A stretch of DNA of 64,000 nt from Streptomyces vilmorinianum. GTDB lineage: Bacteria > Actinomycetota > Actinomycetes > Streptomycetales > Streptomycetaceae. The stretch spans positions 3,738,001 to 3,802,000 of the forward strand of contig NZ_CP040244.1 of assembly GCF_005517195.1 (NCBI RefSeq). The letters are read 5' to 3'. Every line of letters starts with the position of its first letter. The first letter of the stretch is position 1. The notes under the pieces were generated by a model. The model was not told where the DNA came from. It did not search any database and was given only the letters and a program-made list of their open reading frames with translations. Made by a program: the position numbers and the translations under genes. Shown in pieces: positions 11,920-22,004 of this stretch.

Positions 11920-13587
11920 CTACCCGCCGGGGCGCCCCGTCGGGGTCAGGAGCTGGGTCGTGGCGAGCTGTGCGTACAGCTCGTCCCGGTGCACCAGTTC
12001 CTCGTGGGTGCCGATCGCGCGTACCGTGCCGGCGTCCATGACGACGATGCGCTCGGCGTCCGTGACCGTCGACAGGCGGTGTGCCACCACCAGGACGGTG
12101 GTCTCGCGTGCCGTCTCGGCGATGACGTCGCGCAGCGCCAGCTCGTTGACGGCGTCGAGCTGCGAGGTGGCCTCGTCCAGGAGCAGCAGCCGGGGCCTGC
12201 GCAGCAGTGCGCGGGCGATCGCGACGCGCTGGCGCTCGCCGCCGGACAGCTTCGAGCCGCGGTGCCCGACCAGGGTGTCCAGGCCGTGCGGGAGACGCTC
12301 GACGAGGGTGTCGAGCCTGGTCCGGGCGAGGACGGCGCGGATGTCGTCGTCCGTCGCGCCGGGTGCGCTGAAGACCAGGTTCTCCCGCAGCGTGCCGGCA
12401 AGGACCGGCGCGTCCTGCTCGACGTACCCGATGGCGGACCGCAGCTCGGACAGCGGCCACTGCCGTATGTCCCGGCCGTCGACCAGGATGCGCCCGCCGG
12501 TCGTCTCGTAGAACCGCTCGATGAGCGAGAAGACCGTCGACTTGCCCGCCCCAGAGGGGCCGACGAAGGCTGTCATCCCGGCGCCCGGCACGTCGAAGTC
12601 CACCTGCTGGTGGATGTACGGCAGCCCGGGCCCGTAGCGGAAGGACACCTCCTGGAAGCGGACCGACGCCGGACGCACCTCGGTCCGCACCGGCTTGTAC
12701 GTGGCCGGCGGCTCCGCCGCCAGGCGGTCCACCTCCTTGATCCGGGAGATCGCGGCCGCGCCCTCCTGGTACGCGGAGGCGGCCTCGACCAGCTTGTACA
12801 CCGGCTCCATCAGGTAGAACAGGTACAGCAGAAAGGCGATGAGCGTGGAGACGGGGATGTCCCCGGCGGCCACCCGCGCCCCGCCGACCGCGAGCACGGC
12901 GAGGAACGCCAGCTCGACGGCGAGGTTGTCCGCCGTCCCGAGCAAGGCCTCCCACTTCGCGCCGCGCACGCCGTGGCGCCACGCCCGCCGGGCCGACGCC
13001 TCGACGCGGGCGGTCTCCCGCTCCTCGGCGCCGGACGCCTTCACGGTGCGGAAGGCACCGAAGACCCGCTCCAGGCCGGTGGACATCTCCCCGACCGCGG
13101 CCTGGGAACGCTCGGTGGCCTGCCCGATCTTCGGCATCACACAGGCGGCGCCCGCGCCGACGACCGCGACCACGACGAGTGCGACGCCGACCAGGACGGC
13201 GTCCAGGAACGCCATCACCGCGACCGCCGCGATCAACGTCAGCGCCCCGGTCGCGGCGTTGACCACCGCCTGGGTGCTGACGGCCCGCAGCAGCGTGGTG
13301 TCGGACGTCACCCGTGACATCAGATCGCCCGGCTGCATCCGGTCCACCTCCGCGAGCCGCAGCCGCAGCAGCCGGCCGATCAGGCTGCGGCGGGCGGCCA
13401 GGACCACCGACTCCGCCGTCCGCTCCAGCACATAGGCACCGAACGCCTCGGCCACCGTGCTCAGCAGCACCAGCACGGTCAGCGTCAGCAGAATGGTGGC
13501 GAGCGTGCCACCGGACGAGAGCCGGTCGACCAGCGCCTTCGTGGCCAGCGGCTGCAGCAGCCCTCCGGCGGCCCCGACCAGCGCCAA
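11920..13587 (-). CDS. ABC exporter, fused membrane and ATPase domains (N-terminus uncertain)
   Basis: 555 residues if started at the TTG at 13587. A six-helix ABC membrane domain (about 1-275) is followed by an ATPase domain with Walker A GPSGAGKST (about 342), signature LSGGERQR (about 447), Walker B LLLLDEATSQLD and H-loop VVAHRLSTV. It is a half-size homo- or heterodimeric exporter; the substrate is unknown. The coding sequence clearly continues upstream of 13587 (VRPAIAADHQERIVLG), but there is no good start codon before an in-frame TGA at 13657-13659. An ATG-led 24-codon stretch (13731-13660) lies in the same frame beyond that stop. A frameshift, a nonsense mutation or a sequence error in the first 40 codons is likely. 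Confidence 0.85.
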   Translation of the reverse strand: MALVGAAGGLLQPLATKALVDRLSSGGTLATILLTLTVLVLLSTVAEAFGAYVLERTAESVVLAARRSLIGRLLRLRLAEVDRMQPGDLMSRVTSDTTLLRAVSTQAVVNAATGALTLIAAVAVMAFLDAVLVGVALVVVAVVGAGAACVMPKIGQATERSQAAVGEMSTGLERVFGAFRTVKASGAEERETARVEASARRAWRHGVRGAKWEALLGTADNLAVELAFLAVLAVGGARVAAGDIPVSTLIAFLLYLFYLMEPVYKLVEAASAYQEGAAAISRIKEVDRLAAEPPATYKPVRTEVRPASVRFQEVSFRYGPGLPYIHQQVDFDVPGAGMTAFVGPSGAGKSTVFSLIERFYETTGGRILVDGRDIRQWPLSELRSAIGYVEQDAPVLAGTLRENLVFSAPGATDDDIRAVLARTRLDTLVERLPHGLDTLVGHRGSKLSGGERQRVAIARALLRRPRLLLLDEATSQLDAVNELALRDVIAETARETTVLVVAHRLSTVTDAERIVVMDAGTVRAIGTHEELVHRDELYAQLATTQLLTPTGRPGG

Positions 13588-13949
13588 CAGCAGACCGAGT
13601 ACGATCCTCTCCTGGTGGTCTGCCGCTATGGCGGGACGAACGCCCCGTAGCCGGCGTCACGACGGTCCGCCGCACCGGCCGGTGAACCGGTGTGAGACGT
13701 CGAGCTCGTGCTCGTGCGTACGTCGTGTCATGCCTCAGCCTGCGAGGCGGGACGTCTCTTCGACCATCCGAAGATCGTCGGGCGGACCCCCGCCGAGTGG
13801 CTGGAAACGGAGATCCCCCACGAGGCGAGAGATCTGATGAACGGCGCCTCTGTTGCCCTGCGAGTCGTCTGCTTCGCAGGGAGTCCGCACCATCCGCATC
13901 CAGAGGTCCGCGGTGACTCCTCGAAACGCCGTGGGGCCGGATCGACCCC
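13588..13949. other. Upstream region of the ABC exporter with decayed coding sequence
   Basis: The leftmost 70 bp look like the lost N-terminal coding region of the ABC exporter. From 13731 leftwards an ATG-led stretch (MTRRTHEHELDVSHRF) reads to a TGA at 13657. The rest (13732-13949) has no recognisable gene. GC is lower than in the neighbouring genes, consistent with decay. Confidence 0.45.
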
Positions 13950-14270
13950 TTGCACGAAGCGGCGGTGCGGTGCGTCGAGAAGGCGGTGCTCAACGCCCTG
14001 GTCGCCAACGAGTCCATGACCGGCCGTCGGGGAGACCGCACGCCGGCCCTCCACGGCCCGAGCCCGCGCGAGCTCGATGTCCTGGGGCTGATCACCCGCG
14101 GCTGCTCCAACCCCGAGACCGCGGCCCGGCTCGCGCTCAGCGCCCGCACCGGCACCACCCACATCGTGCACATCTTCGACAAGCTCGGATGCGGCACGCT
14201 GCGGCGATCGCCGCCATGCGCCTGGTGCAGGGCCGCCCACGCACCCGCCCGCGGATCCCGGCGCCGGCTA
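13950..14270 (+). pseudogene. LuxR-family regulator, C-terminal remnant with frameshift
   Basis: From 13950 the frame reads MHEAAVRCVEKAVLNAL and then a LuxR helix-turn-helix: GPSPRELDVLGLITRGCSN followed by ETAARLALSARTGTTHI and FDKLGCG. At about 14196 the reading continues in another frame as RHAAAIAAMRLVQG, the normal LuxR C-terminus, so one frameshift is needed. No N-terminal sensor or receiver domain is found upstream. It is a truncated, probably dead, regulator gene. Confidence 0.65.
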
Positions 14271-14488
14271 CGGCCCCGGAGGGCGCTACGGTGCCGCGCA
14301 GGGTCCCATCGAGTCCGGTGCCCGGGGGAGGAGCCCGTCGAAGTGCGCCACGACCCGCAGGGTTTCGCTCGCTTCCGGGGCGAGGGACATCAGCCGTCCC
14401 ACCTGTCGCCGCAACCGGCGCCCCTGCGCGCTCTTTCCACGGTCTACGGAGGTCCGCGAGCGGTCTTCCCTCGAGAATCCCGTAGGTG
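14271..14488. other. Short region without an intact gene
   Basis: On the minus strand, roughly 14390 to 14288 reads MSLAPEASETLRVVAHFDGLL before a stop. This is reminiscent of the N-terminus of PucR-type regulators. It is too short to classify and is probably another remnant. Confidence 0.3.
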
Positions 14489-15370
14489 TCAGTCCTCCGC
14501 GGCCAGGCGCCGTACCTCGGCCAGCGCCTCGCTCACCGCTGCCGGGATGTCCGTCACCGGGAACCGCGCGTGCCGCACCGTGCCGTCACGGTCGATGACC
14601 AGCACGGTCCGTTTCAGTCGCAGCAGTTGTCCGGCGCGGAAGGTAGGCAGGCGCAGGGCGGCGGCGAGTCGGAGATCGACGTCGGAGAGGAGAGTGAAGG
14701 GGATGTCCTCCTGGCTCGCGAACACCCGCTGTTCGTCGTGGCGTTGGGTGCTGACGCCGTGCACCTCCGCGCCCGCGGCGCGGAAGTCCTCGTAGGCGTC
14801 CCGGAAGAGCCGGTTCTCCAGCGTGCAGCCGACGGTGCCGGGGATGTGTGACCAGCCCTCCGGCAGGGGGCTGGGGCTCCCGGTCGCCGGATAGCAGAAC
14901 AGGACGGTGGCCACGCCGCCGGCCACCGGGTCGACCGGCGCGCCGTCCCGGTGACCGGGCAACCGCAGGCGCGGCAGTCGCCGGCCCGTCAGGTCCGCGA
15001 CGCGCCGTGCCTCCGCGCTCGTCTCGTCGGCGGTACCGCTGAGCGATCCGTCGCCGAGGAGCCAGCGGTCGGCCCAGTCCTGCATCGACAGCAGGACCGG
15101 CAGCAGCCCCCGGCCGCTCTCGGTCAGCCGGTACTCGTGCCGCGTCGGCCGCTCCTGGTACGGGACCTTCTCCAGCACCCCCGTCTCCACCAGGTGCGCC
15201 AGGCGCTCGGTGAGCACCTTCCGGGAGATGCCCAGCTCCTCCTGGAGCGCGTCGAACCTGTGGTGCCCTCGGGCGGTCTCCCGGATCAGGAGCAGGCTCC
15301 ACCAGTCGCCGACCACAGACGCGGCCTGCGCGATCGCGCAGGCGGCGTCCCGCTCGGGAACCGACCTCAT
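14489..15370 (-). CDS. HxlR-type regulator fused to a peroxiredoxin-like domain
   Basis: 293 residues. The ATG at 15370 has GGAG 9 bp upstream. Residues about 5-105 are a winged-helix HxlR domain (CAIAQAASVVGDWWSLLLIR, then LGISRKVLTERLAHLVETG). A linker of about 30 residues leads to a thioredoxin-fold AhpC/TSA-like domain (about 140-293). Its candidate peroxidatic cysteine is C182 in PGTVGCTLENRLFRD, and it has a LLSDVDLRLAAALRLPTF helix and a VLVIDRDGTVRHARF strand. HxlR regulators often sense oxidised or electrophilic compounds by cysteine; here a whole redox domain is attached. The gene is divergent from an MFS exporter gene across a palindrome, so I infer redox-responsive repression of that exporter. 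Confidence 0.88.
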   Translation of the reverse strand: MRSVPERDAACAIAQAASVVGDWWSLLLIRETARGHHRFDALQEELGISRKVLTERLAHLVETGVLEKVPYQERPTRHEYRLTESGRGLLPVLLSMQDWADRWLLGDGSLSGTADETSAEARRVADLTGRRLPRLRLPGHRDGAPVDPVAGGVATVLFCYPATGSPSPLPEGWSHIPGTVGCTLENRLFRDAYEDFRAAGAEVHGVSTQRHDEQRVFASQEDIPFTLLSDVDLRLAAALRLPTFRAGQLLRLKRTVLVIDRDGTVRHARFPVTDIPAAVSEALAEVRRLAAED

Positions 15371-15447
15371 CACTGCGTCTCCACTTCTGCGCGCACGGTG
15401 GCCGCTCGTCGGGACCATCTTGCGCCATGAGGTCGGTTCCGGATAGA

Positions 15448-15470
15448 AACTCACCTGGAACAAGTGAGTT
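15448..15470. promoter_or_regulatory. Palindromic operator between HxlR-redoxin and MFS genes
   Basis: AACTCAC (15448-15454) and GTGAGTT (15464-15470) are a perfect 7-bp inverted repeat with a 9-bp spacer, in an A/T-richer stretch 78 bp from the regulator start and 39 bp before the MFS start. This is the usual layout for HxlR autoregulation and control of a divergent gene. Confidence 0.6.
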
Positions 15471-15508
15471 CCCAAAAGAGACTAACAAGACCCGGGGGTG
15501 GGCGCCGT

Positions 15509-16765
15509 ATGAGCGGAACACAAGCGATCCAGGAACACGACCGACGCGACGACGAACGGGAGACCTCGTCGCCGGGTGTCTTCTGGCGTTTCTGGGCCGC
15601 CGCCACCGTCAGCGGCGCGGGCACCGCCGTCACCGCCCTCGCCCTGCCGCTCGTCGCCCTCACCGTCCTCGACGCCACCGCCTTCGAGGTCGCCCTGCTC
15701 GCCGCCGCCGGGCAGGTCTCGTGGCTGCTGCTCAGCCTCCCGGCGGGCGTCCTCGCGCAGCGCGTGCCGCTGCGCCGACTCCAGGTCACGCTCGACCTCG
15801 TACGGTTCGCGGCGCTCGGATCGCTGCCGCTCGCCTGGTGGATCGGCACGCTCACGTATGCGCACCTGCTGTTCGCGGCGCTCGTCACCGGCTCGGCGAC
15901 CGTGCTGTTCGACATCGGCAATTCGACCTTCCTGCCCGCCGTCGTCCCGGCCCGGCGGCTGGCCGCCCGCAACAGCGTCATGTCGGGCACGCACGCCGTC
16001 ACCGACACCGGCGGCCCCTCCCTCGGCGGCGTCCTGATCGGCGCGACAGGCCCGGTCGGCGCGCTCGTCGTGGACGCCGCCAGCTACCTGGCCTCCGCCG
16101 TGCTCCTGCGCACCCTCCCCGAGAGCCGCCCCGCGCCCCGCACCAGCGAGAGCGCGCTGCGGCTGATGCGCGAGGGATGGAGGTACGTCACCAAGCACCC
16201 GGTCATGCGCCCCTGCATGATCTGGGCGACCGCCGCCAACTTCCTCAACGCGGCCCTCCTCGCCCTCACCCCCCTCTACCTGGTCCGCGGGGCCGGCCTC
16301 GACTCCGTACAGCTCGGTCTCGTCCTCGCCATGGACGGGGTCGGCGCGCTCGCCGGCGCCGCCGTCGCGGTCCGCGTGACCACGCGCCTCGGCACCGCAC
16401 GGGGCGTCATCGTGGCCGATCTGGCCGGCGGCGCGCTGCTCCTCCTCGCCCCGCTGACCACGTCGGCGGGGGACGCGTACTGGTTCGCCCTGGGCAACGC
16501 CGGCTTCGCCTTCGGCACCGTCATCGGCTCGATCACGACCCGCACCTACCGGCAGACGCAGTCGCCCCCGGAACTGCTGTCCCGCGTGATGGCCACGGTC
16601 CGCTTCGTCTCCTGGGGCGCGCTGCCCCTCGGTGCGCTCACCGCCGGCCTCCTCGCCACCCACGTCGGCGCCCATAACGCGCTCTGGACCGTCTGCGCCG
16701 CCGCCCTCCTGCCCCCGCTCTACCTCTTCTCCACCAAGGTGGGCCGCCACCGTGACCTCATCTGA
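15509..16765 (+). CDS. MFS efflux transporter
   Basis: 418 residues from the ATG at 15509. About twelve membrane helices are visible. The sequence resembles the actinobacterial drug-efflux MFS group (enterobactin exporter EntS/MFS_3-like), with the GxxxDR-like loop region and a central cytoplasmic loop of about 30 residues after helix 6 (ESRPAPRTSESALRLM). It is divergent from the HxlR-redoxin gene with a palindrome between them, suggesting an inducible export pump. The substrate cannot be told from sequence. Confidence 0.88.
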   Translation: MSGTQAIQEHDRRDDERETSSPGVFWRFWAAATVSGAGTAVTALALPLVALTVLDATAFEVALLAAAGQVSWLLLSLPAGVLAQRVPLRRLQVTLDLVRFAALGSLPLAWWIGTLTYAHLLFAALVTGSATVLFDIGNSTFLPAVVPARRLAARNSVMSGTHAVTDTGGPSLGGVLIGATGPVGALVVDAASYLASAVLLRTLPESRPAPRTSESALRLMREGWRYVTKHPVMRPCMIWATAANFLNAALLALTPLYLVRGAGLDSVQLGLVLAMDGVGALAGAAVAVRVTTRLGTARGVIVADLAGGALLLLAPLTTSAGDAYWFALGNAGFAFGTVIGSITTRTYRQTQSPPELLSRVMATVRFVSWGALPLGALTAGLLATHVGAHNALWTVCAAALLPPLYLFSTKVGRHRDLI

Positions 16766-16786
16766 CGCCCTGACGCCACGACACCG

Positions 16787-16905
16787 TCAGATCGCTGACC
16801 ACGTAGCCGCGTTCCGGCGACGGCGCACGATCTGCACGGCCGCGATCGCGTGGGGGAAACCGAGTCCGCGGGTGACGGTGGTTGTCTTGACGCGGCGGAT
16901 CTCGT
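16787..16905 (-). mobile_element. Transposase C-terminal remnant (ISAs1-like)
   Basis: The minus strand reads EIRRVKTTTVTRGLGFPHA, then AVQIVRRRR, before a stop at 16787. This is the pattern found in ISAs1-family DDE transposases just before their last catalytic region. The remainder of the transposase and both ends are missing. It directly abuts the flavodoxin-family fragment. Confidence 0.5.
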
Positions 16906-16907
16906 CA

Positions 16908-17150
16908 CAGGGATGCCGTCGGAGTCCTTCAGCATCCGAGCCAGGTGCAGCAGGTTCCACGTCATGAACGTGGTGTTCCGGTTGGTGAAGTCGTGCTCCG
17001 GCCCACCCGACCCGGGGTCGAGATAGGACGGCCCCGGCCCCGCTTCCCCCACCCAACCCCTGTCCGCCTGCGGCGGGATCACGTACCCCAGACGCTGGAG
17101 GCTGTAGAGCACGTTCATCGCGCAGTGCTTCGCCCCGTCCTCGTTCCCCC
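16908..17150 (-). pseudogene. Flavodoxin-family oxidoreductase, C-terminal fragment
   Basis: About 80 codons from GNEDGAKHCAMNVLYSLQ to the ARMLKDSDGIP region closely match the C-terminal half of the intact gene at 23466-24182; I estimate around 84% nucleotide identity by eye. The N-terminal FMN-binding half is absent at this site. The fragment joins unrelated sequence at about 17150 and the transposase remnant at about 16906. Confidence 0.8.
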
Positions 17151-17364
17151 CATCGAGAAACAAACGATCCAGCCACCCTTCTGCTGAGAGCGCGCGGATA
17201 GGCAGCCGACAGGTAGGGCAAGCACCAACCCCGTGATCGTGGAGTTGTGACGCTCTGCGCGGTCGTGACCCGAGGAGTACAGGAATCGCGAGGCGCGTCA
17301 CGCCGGATCGTGGACCATCGAAACTCGGATGCCTGCGCCGCTCCCGTCTGCCAATCTCGGCGCC

Positions 17365-18061
17365 GTGCGTACGTTCGAAGAGCTCGTAGCGGAAGGCGAG
17401 GCCGTCCCCACCGCAGGGTGGGACTTCTCCTGGTTCGCAGGTCGCGCAACCGAGCAGCGACCTTCCTGGGGCTAGGCCTGGCTGCTTGCCGAGCGCATGG
17501 CCAAGCCTGCGGCTGGACTCGACATCCAGACGGGTGGTGGCGAGTGCTGGCCTCGGTCCCCGTTGCCCAGCCGGTGCTCGCGGTGACGGAGCCCTGGCCC
17601 CGAACCTTGCGATCGCCCGCCGTACACCGGCGAAGTTCGACGCGACCGTCGCCGAGGTCGAGGAGGCATCCGACCTGCCGTTCGTAGACGAGTCGTTCGA
17701 CCCAGCACGTCGATTCCGGCACAGTGCGGGAAATGGCCGAATTCATGATGGGATCTCAGCAACCCGAGCCAGGCTCGACGCCGACGGCCACCGCCCACTC
17801 GGGTACGAGCCCGATTGCCGCTGTAGTGCCGCGGAGGTGGCGGGCTTGGACGTCGTCGATGTACGCCAGGAAGCTCTCCGGATGGAGTTCGACGACATTG
17901 CGGCGGTCGTCCACTTCCTCCGCAAGGTGATCTGGATCGTTCCCGGGTTCACGGTGGACGCCTACAACGCCTGGCGGAACTCCACTCCTTCATCTCGCGC
18001 CATGGTCCGTTCATGGCTCACTCGCAGCGTTTTCCTCATCGATACGCACCGGCGAAGGTAG
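17365..18061 (+). pseudogene. Class I SAM-dependent methyltransferase, multiply disrupted
   Basis: From a GTG at 17365 the frame reads VRTFEELVAEGEAVPTAGWD, reaches a stop at 17473-17475, then continues as LLAERMAKPAAGLDIQTGGGE, a degenerate SAM-binding motif I. The reading then moves to another frame (NLAIARRTPAKFDATVAEVE, LPFVDESFD), then another (REMAEFMMGSQ), and back (GLDVVDVRQEALRMEFDDI, VVHFLRKVIWIVPGFTVDAY). These blocks in order match a known Streptomyces methyltransferase type of about 250 residues. At least one nonsense and three frameshift changes make it a pseudogene. Confidence 0.75.
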
Positions 18062-18311
18062 CGAGCGTCGAGCCTTCTCCTGGAGTGCCTCCTCGTTCTG
18101 GGGTCGGTCGGGGAGGCGGGGTGGGCGGGGTGGGCGAGGTGGGCACACCTTGGCCGGGGTGTCGACGACCCGCGGTGCGAACGCCCATGGGTTTGCTTCC
18201 GGTGGCCTCCCTCGCACCTCGAATAACCGATATACCGAACAGGTCGAATTGCCGGACAGGCTTGGCGCTGAACGTAAACGGCACGCCTAATTCAGGTCAA
18301 CTTGTGTCAGG
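18062..18311. other. Intergenic region after the methyltransferase pseudogene
   Basis: No gene recognised. The section 18110-18145 is a G-rich GGCGGGGTGGGC-type tract. From 18220 the sequence becomes relatively A/T-rich, marking the start of the upstream region of the CBM13-GH62 gene. Confidence 0.4.
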
Positions 18312-18334
18312 GCCCGGATTTTTGTTATCCGGGC
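18312..18334. promoter_or_regulatory. Hairpin in the long upstream region of the CBM13-GH62 gene
   Basis: GCCCGGAT (18312-18319) and ATCCGGGC (18327-18334) form a perfect 8-bp stem with a T-rich 7-nt loop. It may be a terminator relic or a regulatory site, about 480 bp before the GH62 start. Confidence 0.35.
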
Positions 18335-18372
18335 AGGGTGTAACGCTCCCGAGATGTGACTCGTCGAAAGCG

Positions 18373-18402
18373 TTGACGGAACCTCAGCTCGAAATCTATC
18401 TT
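18373..18402 (+). promoter_or_regulatory. Candidate promoter for the CBM13-GH62 gene
   Basis: TTGACG (18373-18378) is followed 18 bp later by TATCTT (18397-18402). This is a fair sigma-HrdB-type match within a locally A/T-rich segment. It would leave a leader of about 400 bp before the start at 18818, so another promoter may be closer. Confidence 0.4.
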
Positions 18403-18808
18403 CTGGTCGAACTGTCGCACGCTGTTCGTGATTTCGAACAATCAGGCCTTCCGTCGCAGTGGATCGACCGCGCGGAACGGCCCGGGCCCGGAGGATGCAT
18501 GGAACGGAACCGTAAGAACGCTGCTCGCCCCGCTGGGCACCCTGTTACTCGTCCCGGGTATCCCCGTCCTTCAGAGGTGCCGCCTCCGGCGCCGCGCCGC
18601 CGGCATGTACGAGGGCTTGCGCCCGGCACGCCGAGAACACGCACCTGACGCCGCAGGGCCGCCCTTCAGGCGACGGCGGAAGTTTGAGGACAGGGCCGCC
18701 TGAGGGCCTGTCCGGCGGCGCCGGAGACCAGGCGCCTCATGTCACCGCACCCCTTCAGGCGTCCCGGCTCCGGGCCAGGACGCGCCAACCGCCTACTCAA
18801 GGATGTGA

Positions 18809-20245
<1,437 letters not shown>

Positions 20246-20331
20246 TCCGCCGCATCTGATCAACGGCTCATGACCCCCGCCCATCCGGTCCGCACAGCGG
20301 CTCCCGTTGTGCGGGCCAGGAAGGAATCCCC

Positions 20332-21978
20332 ATGGTTCCCCTGCCCCGACGATTACTGCGTCTCCTCACGGCCGCCGCACTGACGCTCACCGCGTGCGTC
20401 ACCGCCTCCGCCCACACGACCGCCGAGGCCGCGCCGGGCAGCCCGGCGCTCACCCCGCCGATGGGCTGGAACAGCTGGAACAGCTTCGGATGCGGGATCA
20501 CCGAGGCACAGGTCCGCCAGGCCGCCGACACGATGGTGTCCTCGGGCATGAAGGACGCCGGCTACCAGTACGTCGTCGTCGACGACTGCTGGTTCGACCC
20601 GCAGCGCGACGCGGCGGGCAACCTCCGGGCCAATCCGACCACGTTCCCGAGCGGCATGAAGGCGCTCGGGGACTACATCCACAGCAAGGGCCTGAAGTTC
20701 GGCATCTACCAGGCACCCAACGAGCGCACCTGCGCACAGGGCGTGGGCACCTACCCCGGCTCCACCGGCAGCAAGGGCCACGAGGCCCAGGACGCCGCCG
20801 CCTTCGCCTCCTGGGGCGTGGACTACCTCAAGTACGACTGGTGCTCCGGCAACGGCACCCTCGGTGAACAGGTCGAACGGTTCACGATCATGCGCGACGC
20901 CCTGCGCGCCACCGGTCGCCCGATCGTCTACAGCATCAATCCCAACAGCTTCCACGCCCCCACCGGTGCCACATACGACTGGGGCGAGGTCGCCGACCTG
21001 TGGCGGACGACCGAGGACCTGCTCGACATCTGGCAGAACAACAACACCAACAGCTACCCGATGGGCGTCGGCAACGTCCTGGACGTCACCGCGCCGCTGG
21101 CCGCTCAGTCGGGTCCGGGTCACTGGAACGACCCCGACATGCTGGTCGTCGGCCGCCCCGGCCTGTCACTGACCGAGTCCCGCACCCACTTCGCCCTCTG
21201 GGCGCTGCTGGGCGCCCCGCTCATGGCCGGCAACGACATCCGCACCATGTCCGCCGACGTGAGCTCCATCCTGCGCAACCCCCGCCTGGTGGCGGTGAAC
21301 CAGGACCCGCTGGGCGCGGGCGGACGCAGGGTGCGCGACGACGGCGGCACCGAGGTGTTCGCCAAGCCCCTGGCCGACGGCTCGGTCGCCGTGGGCCTGC
21401 TCAACAGGGGAGGGAGCACGACGACCATCACCGCCACGGCCGCGCAGGTCGGCCTCACCGGGCAGTCGTTCGCCCTCACCGACCTGTGGACCGGAGGCAC
21501 TTCGAGCACCTCCGGCCAGATCTCCGCGAGCGTGCCCGCGCACGGTGTCGCCGTGTTCAGGATGACCGGGGGGAGCCCGCAGGCCGCGACCACCGCACGC
21601 CTGCGCGGCACCGGATCGGGCCGCTGCCTGGACGTGGACCGCGCCTCCACCGCGGCCGGGACGCGGACGCTGATCTGGGACTGTCACACCGCCGCCAACC
21701 AGCTCTGGACCACATGGGCCGGAGGCGAGATCCGCGTCTACGGCGACAAGTGCCTGGACGCCTCCGGCCAGGGCACCGCCGACGGCACGCCGGTCGTCAT
21801 CTGGCCCTGCAACGGCCAGAACAACCAGAAGTGGACCGCGCAGGCCGACGGGTCGATCCGCAACGTCCACGCCGGTCTGTGCCTCGACGCGAACGGGGCC
21901 GGCACCGTCAACGGAACCCCTGTCGTCCTGTGGACCTGCAACGGCCAGAGCAACCAGAAGTGGACCACGCTCCCGTGA
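20332..21978 (+). CDS. Secreted GH27 alpha-galactosidase with C-terminal CBM13
   Basis: 548 residues with a signal peptide (1-34). The GH27 barrel (about 38-330) shows PPMGWNSWNSF, VVVDDCW, nucleophile D169 in YLKYDWC, the probable acid/base D229 in WRTTED and GHWNDPDML. A beta-domain (about 335-390) and a ricin-type CBM13 (about 397-548) follow. Most members release alpha-galactose. Related Streptomyces GH27 enzymes act as beta-L-arabinopyranosidases; these differ by an Asp to Glu change in the sugar pocket and have an extra jelly-roll domain. Both Asp of VVVDDCW are kept here and there is no room for the extra domain, so alpha-galactosidase is preferred. Confidence 0.92.
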   Translation: MVPLPRRLLRLLTAAALTLTACVTASAHTTAEAAPGSPALTPPMGWNSWNSFGCGITEAQVRQAADTMVSSGMKDAGYQYVVVDDCWFDPQRDAAGNLRANPTTFPSGMKALGDYIHSKGLKFGIYQAPNERTCAQGVGTYPGSTGSKGHEAQDAAAFASWGVDYLKYDWCSGNGTLGEQVERFTIMRDALRATGRPIVYSINPNSFHAPTGATYDWGEVADLWRTTEDLLDIWQNNNTNSYPMGVGNVLDVTAPLAAQSGPGHWNDPDMLVVGRPGLSLTESRTHFALWALLGAPLMAGNDIRTMSADVSSILRNPRLVAVNQDPLGAGGRRVRDDGGTEVFAKPLADGSVAVGLLNRGGSTTTITATAAQVGLTGQSFALTDLWTGGTSSTSGQISASVPAHGVAVFRMTGGSPQAATTARLRGTGSGRCLDVDRASTAAGTRTLIWDCHTAANQLWTTWAGGEIRVYGDKCLDASGQGTADGTPVVIWPCNGQNNQKWTAQADGSIRNVHAGLCLDANGAGTVNGTPVVLWTCNGQSNQKWTTLP

Positions 21979-22004
21979 CGCGCGACCCCAAGAAAGGCAA
22001 CCCC

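Noticed and set aside
20332..21978. GH27 protein as beta-L-arabinopyranosidase
   Set aside because: Both Asp residues of VVVDDCW are kept and there is no space for the extra jelly-roll domain reported in that Streptomyces enzyme, so alpha-galactosidase is the safer call.
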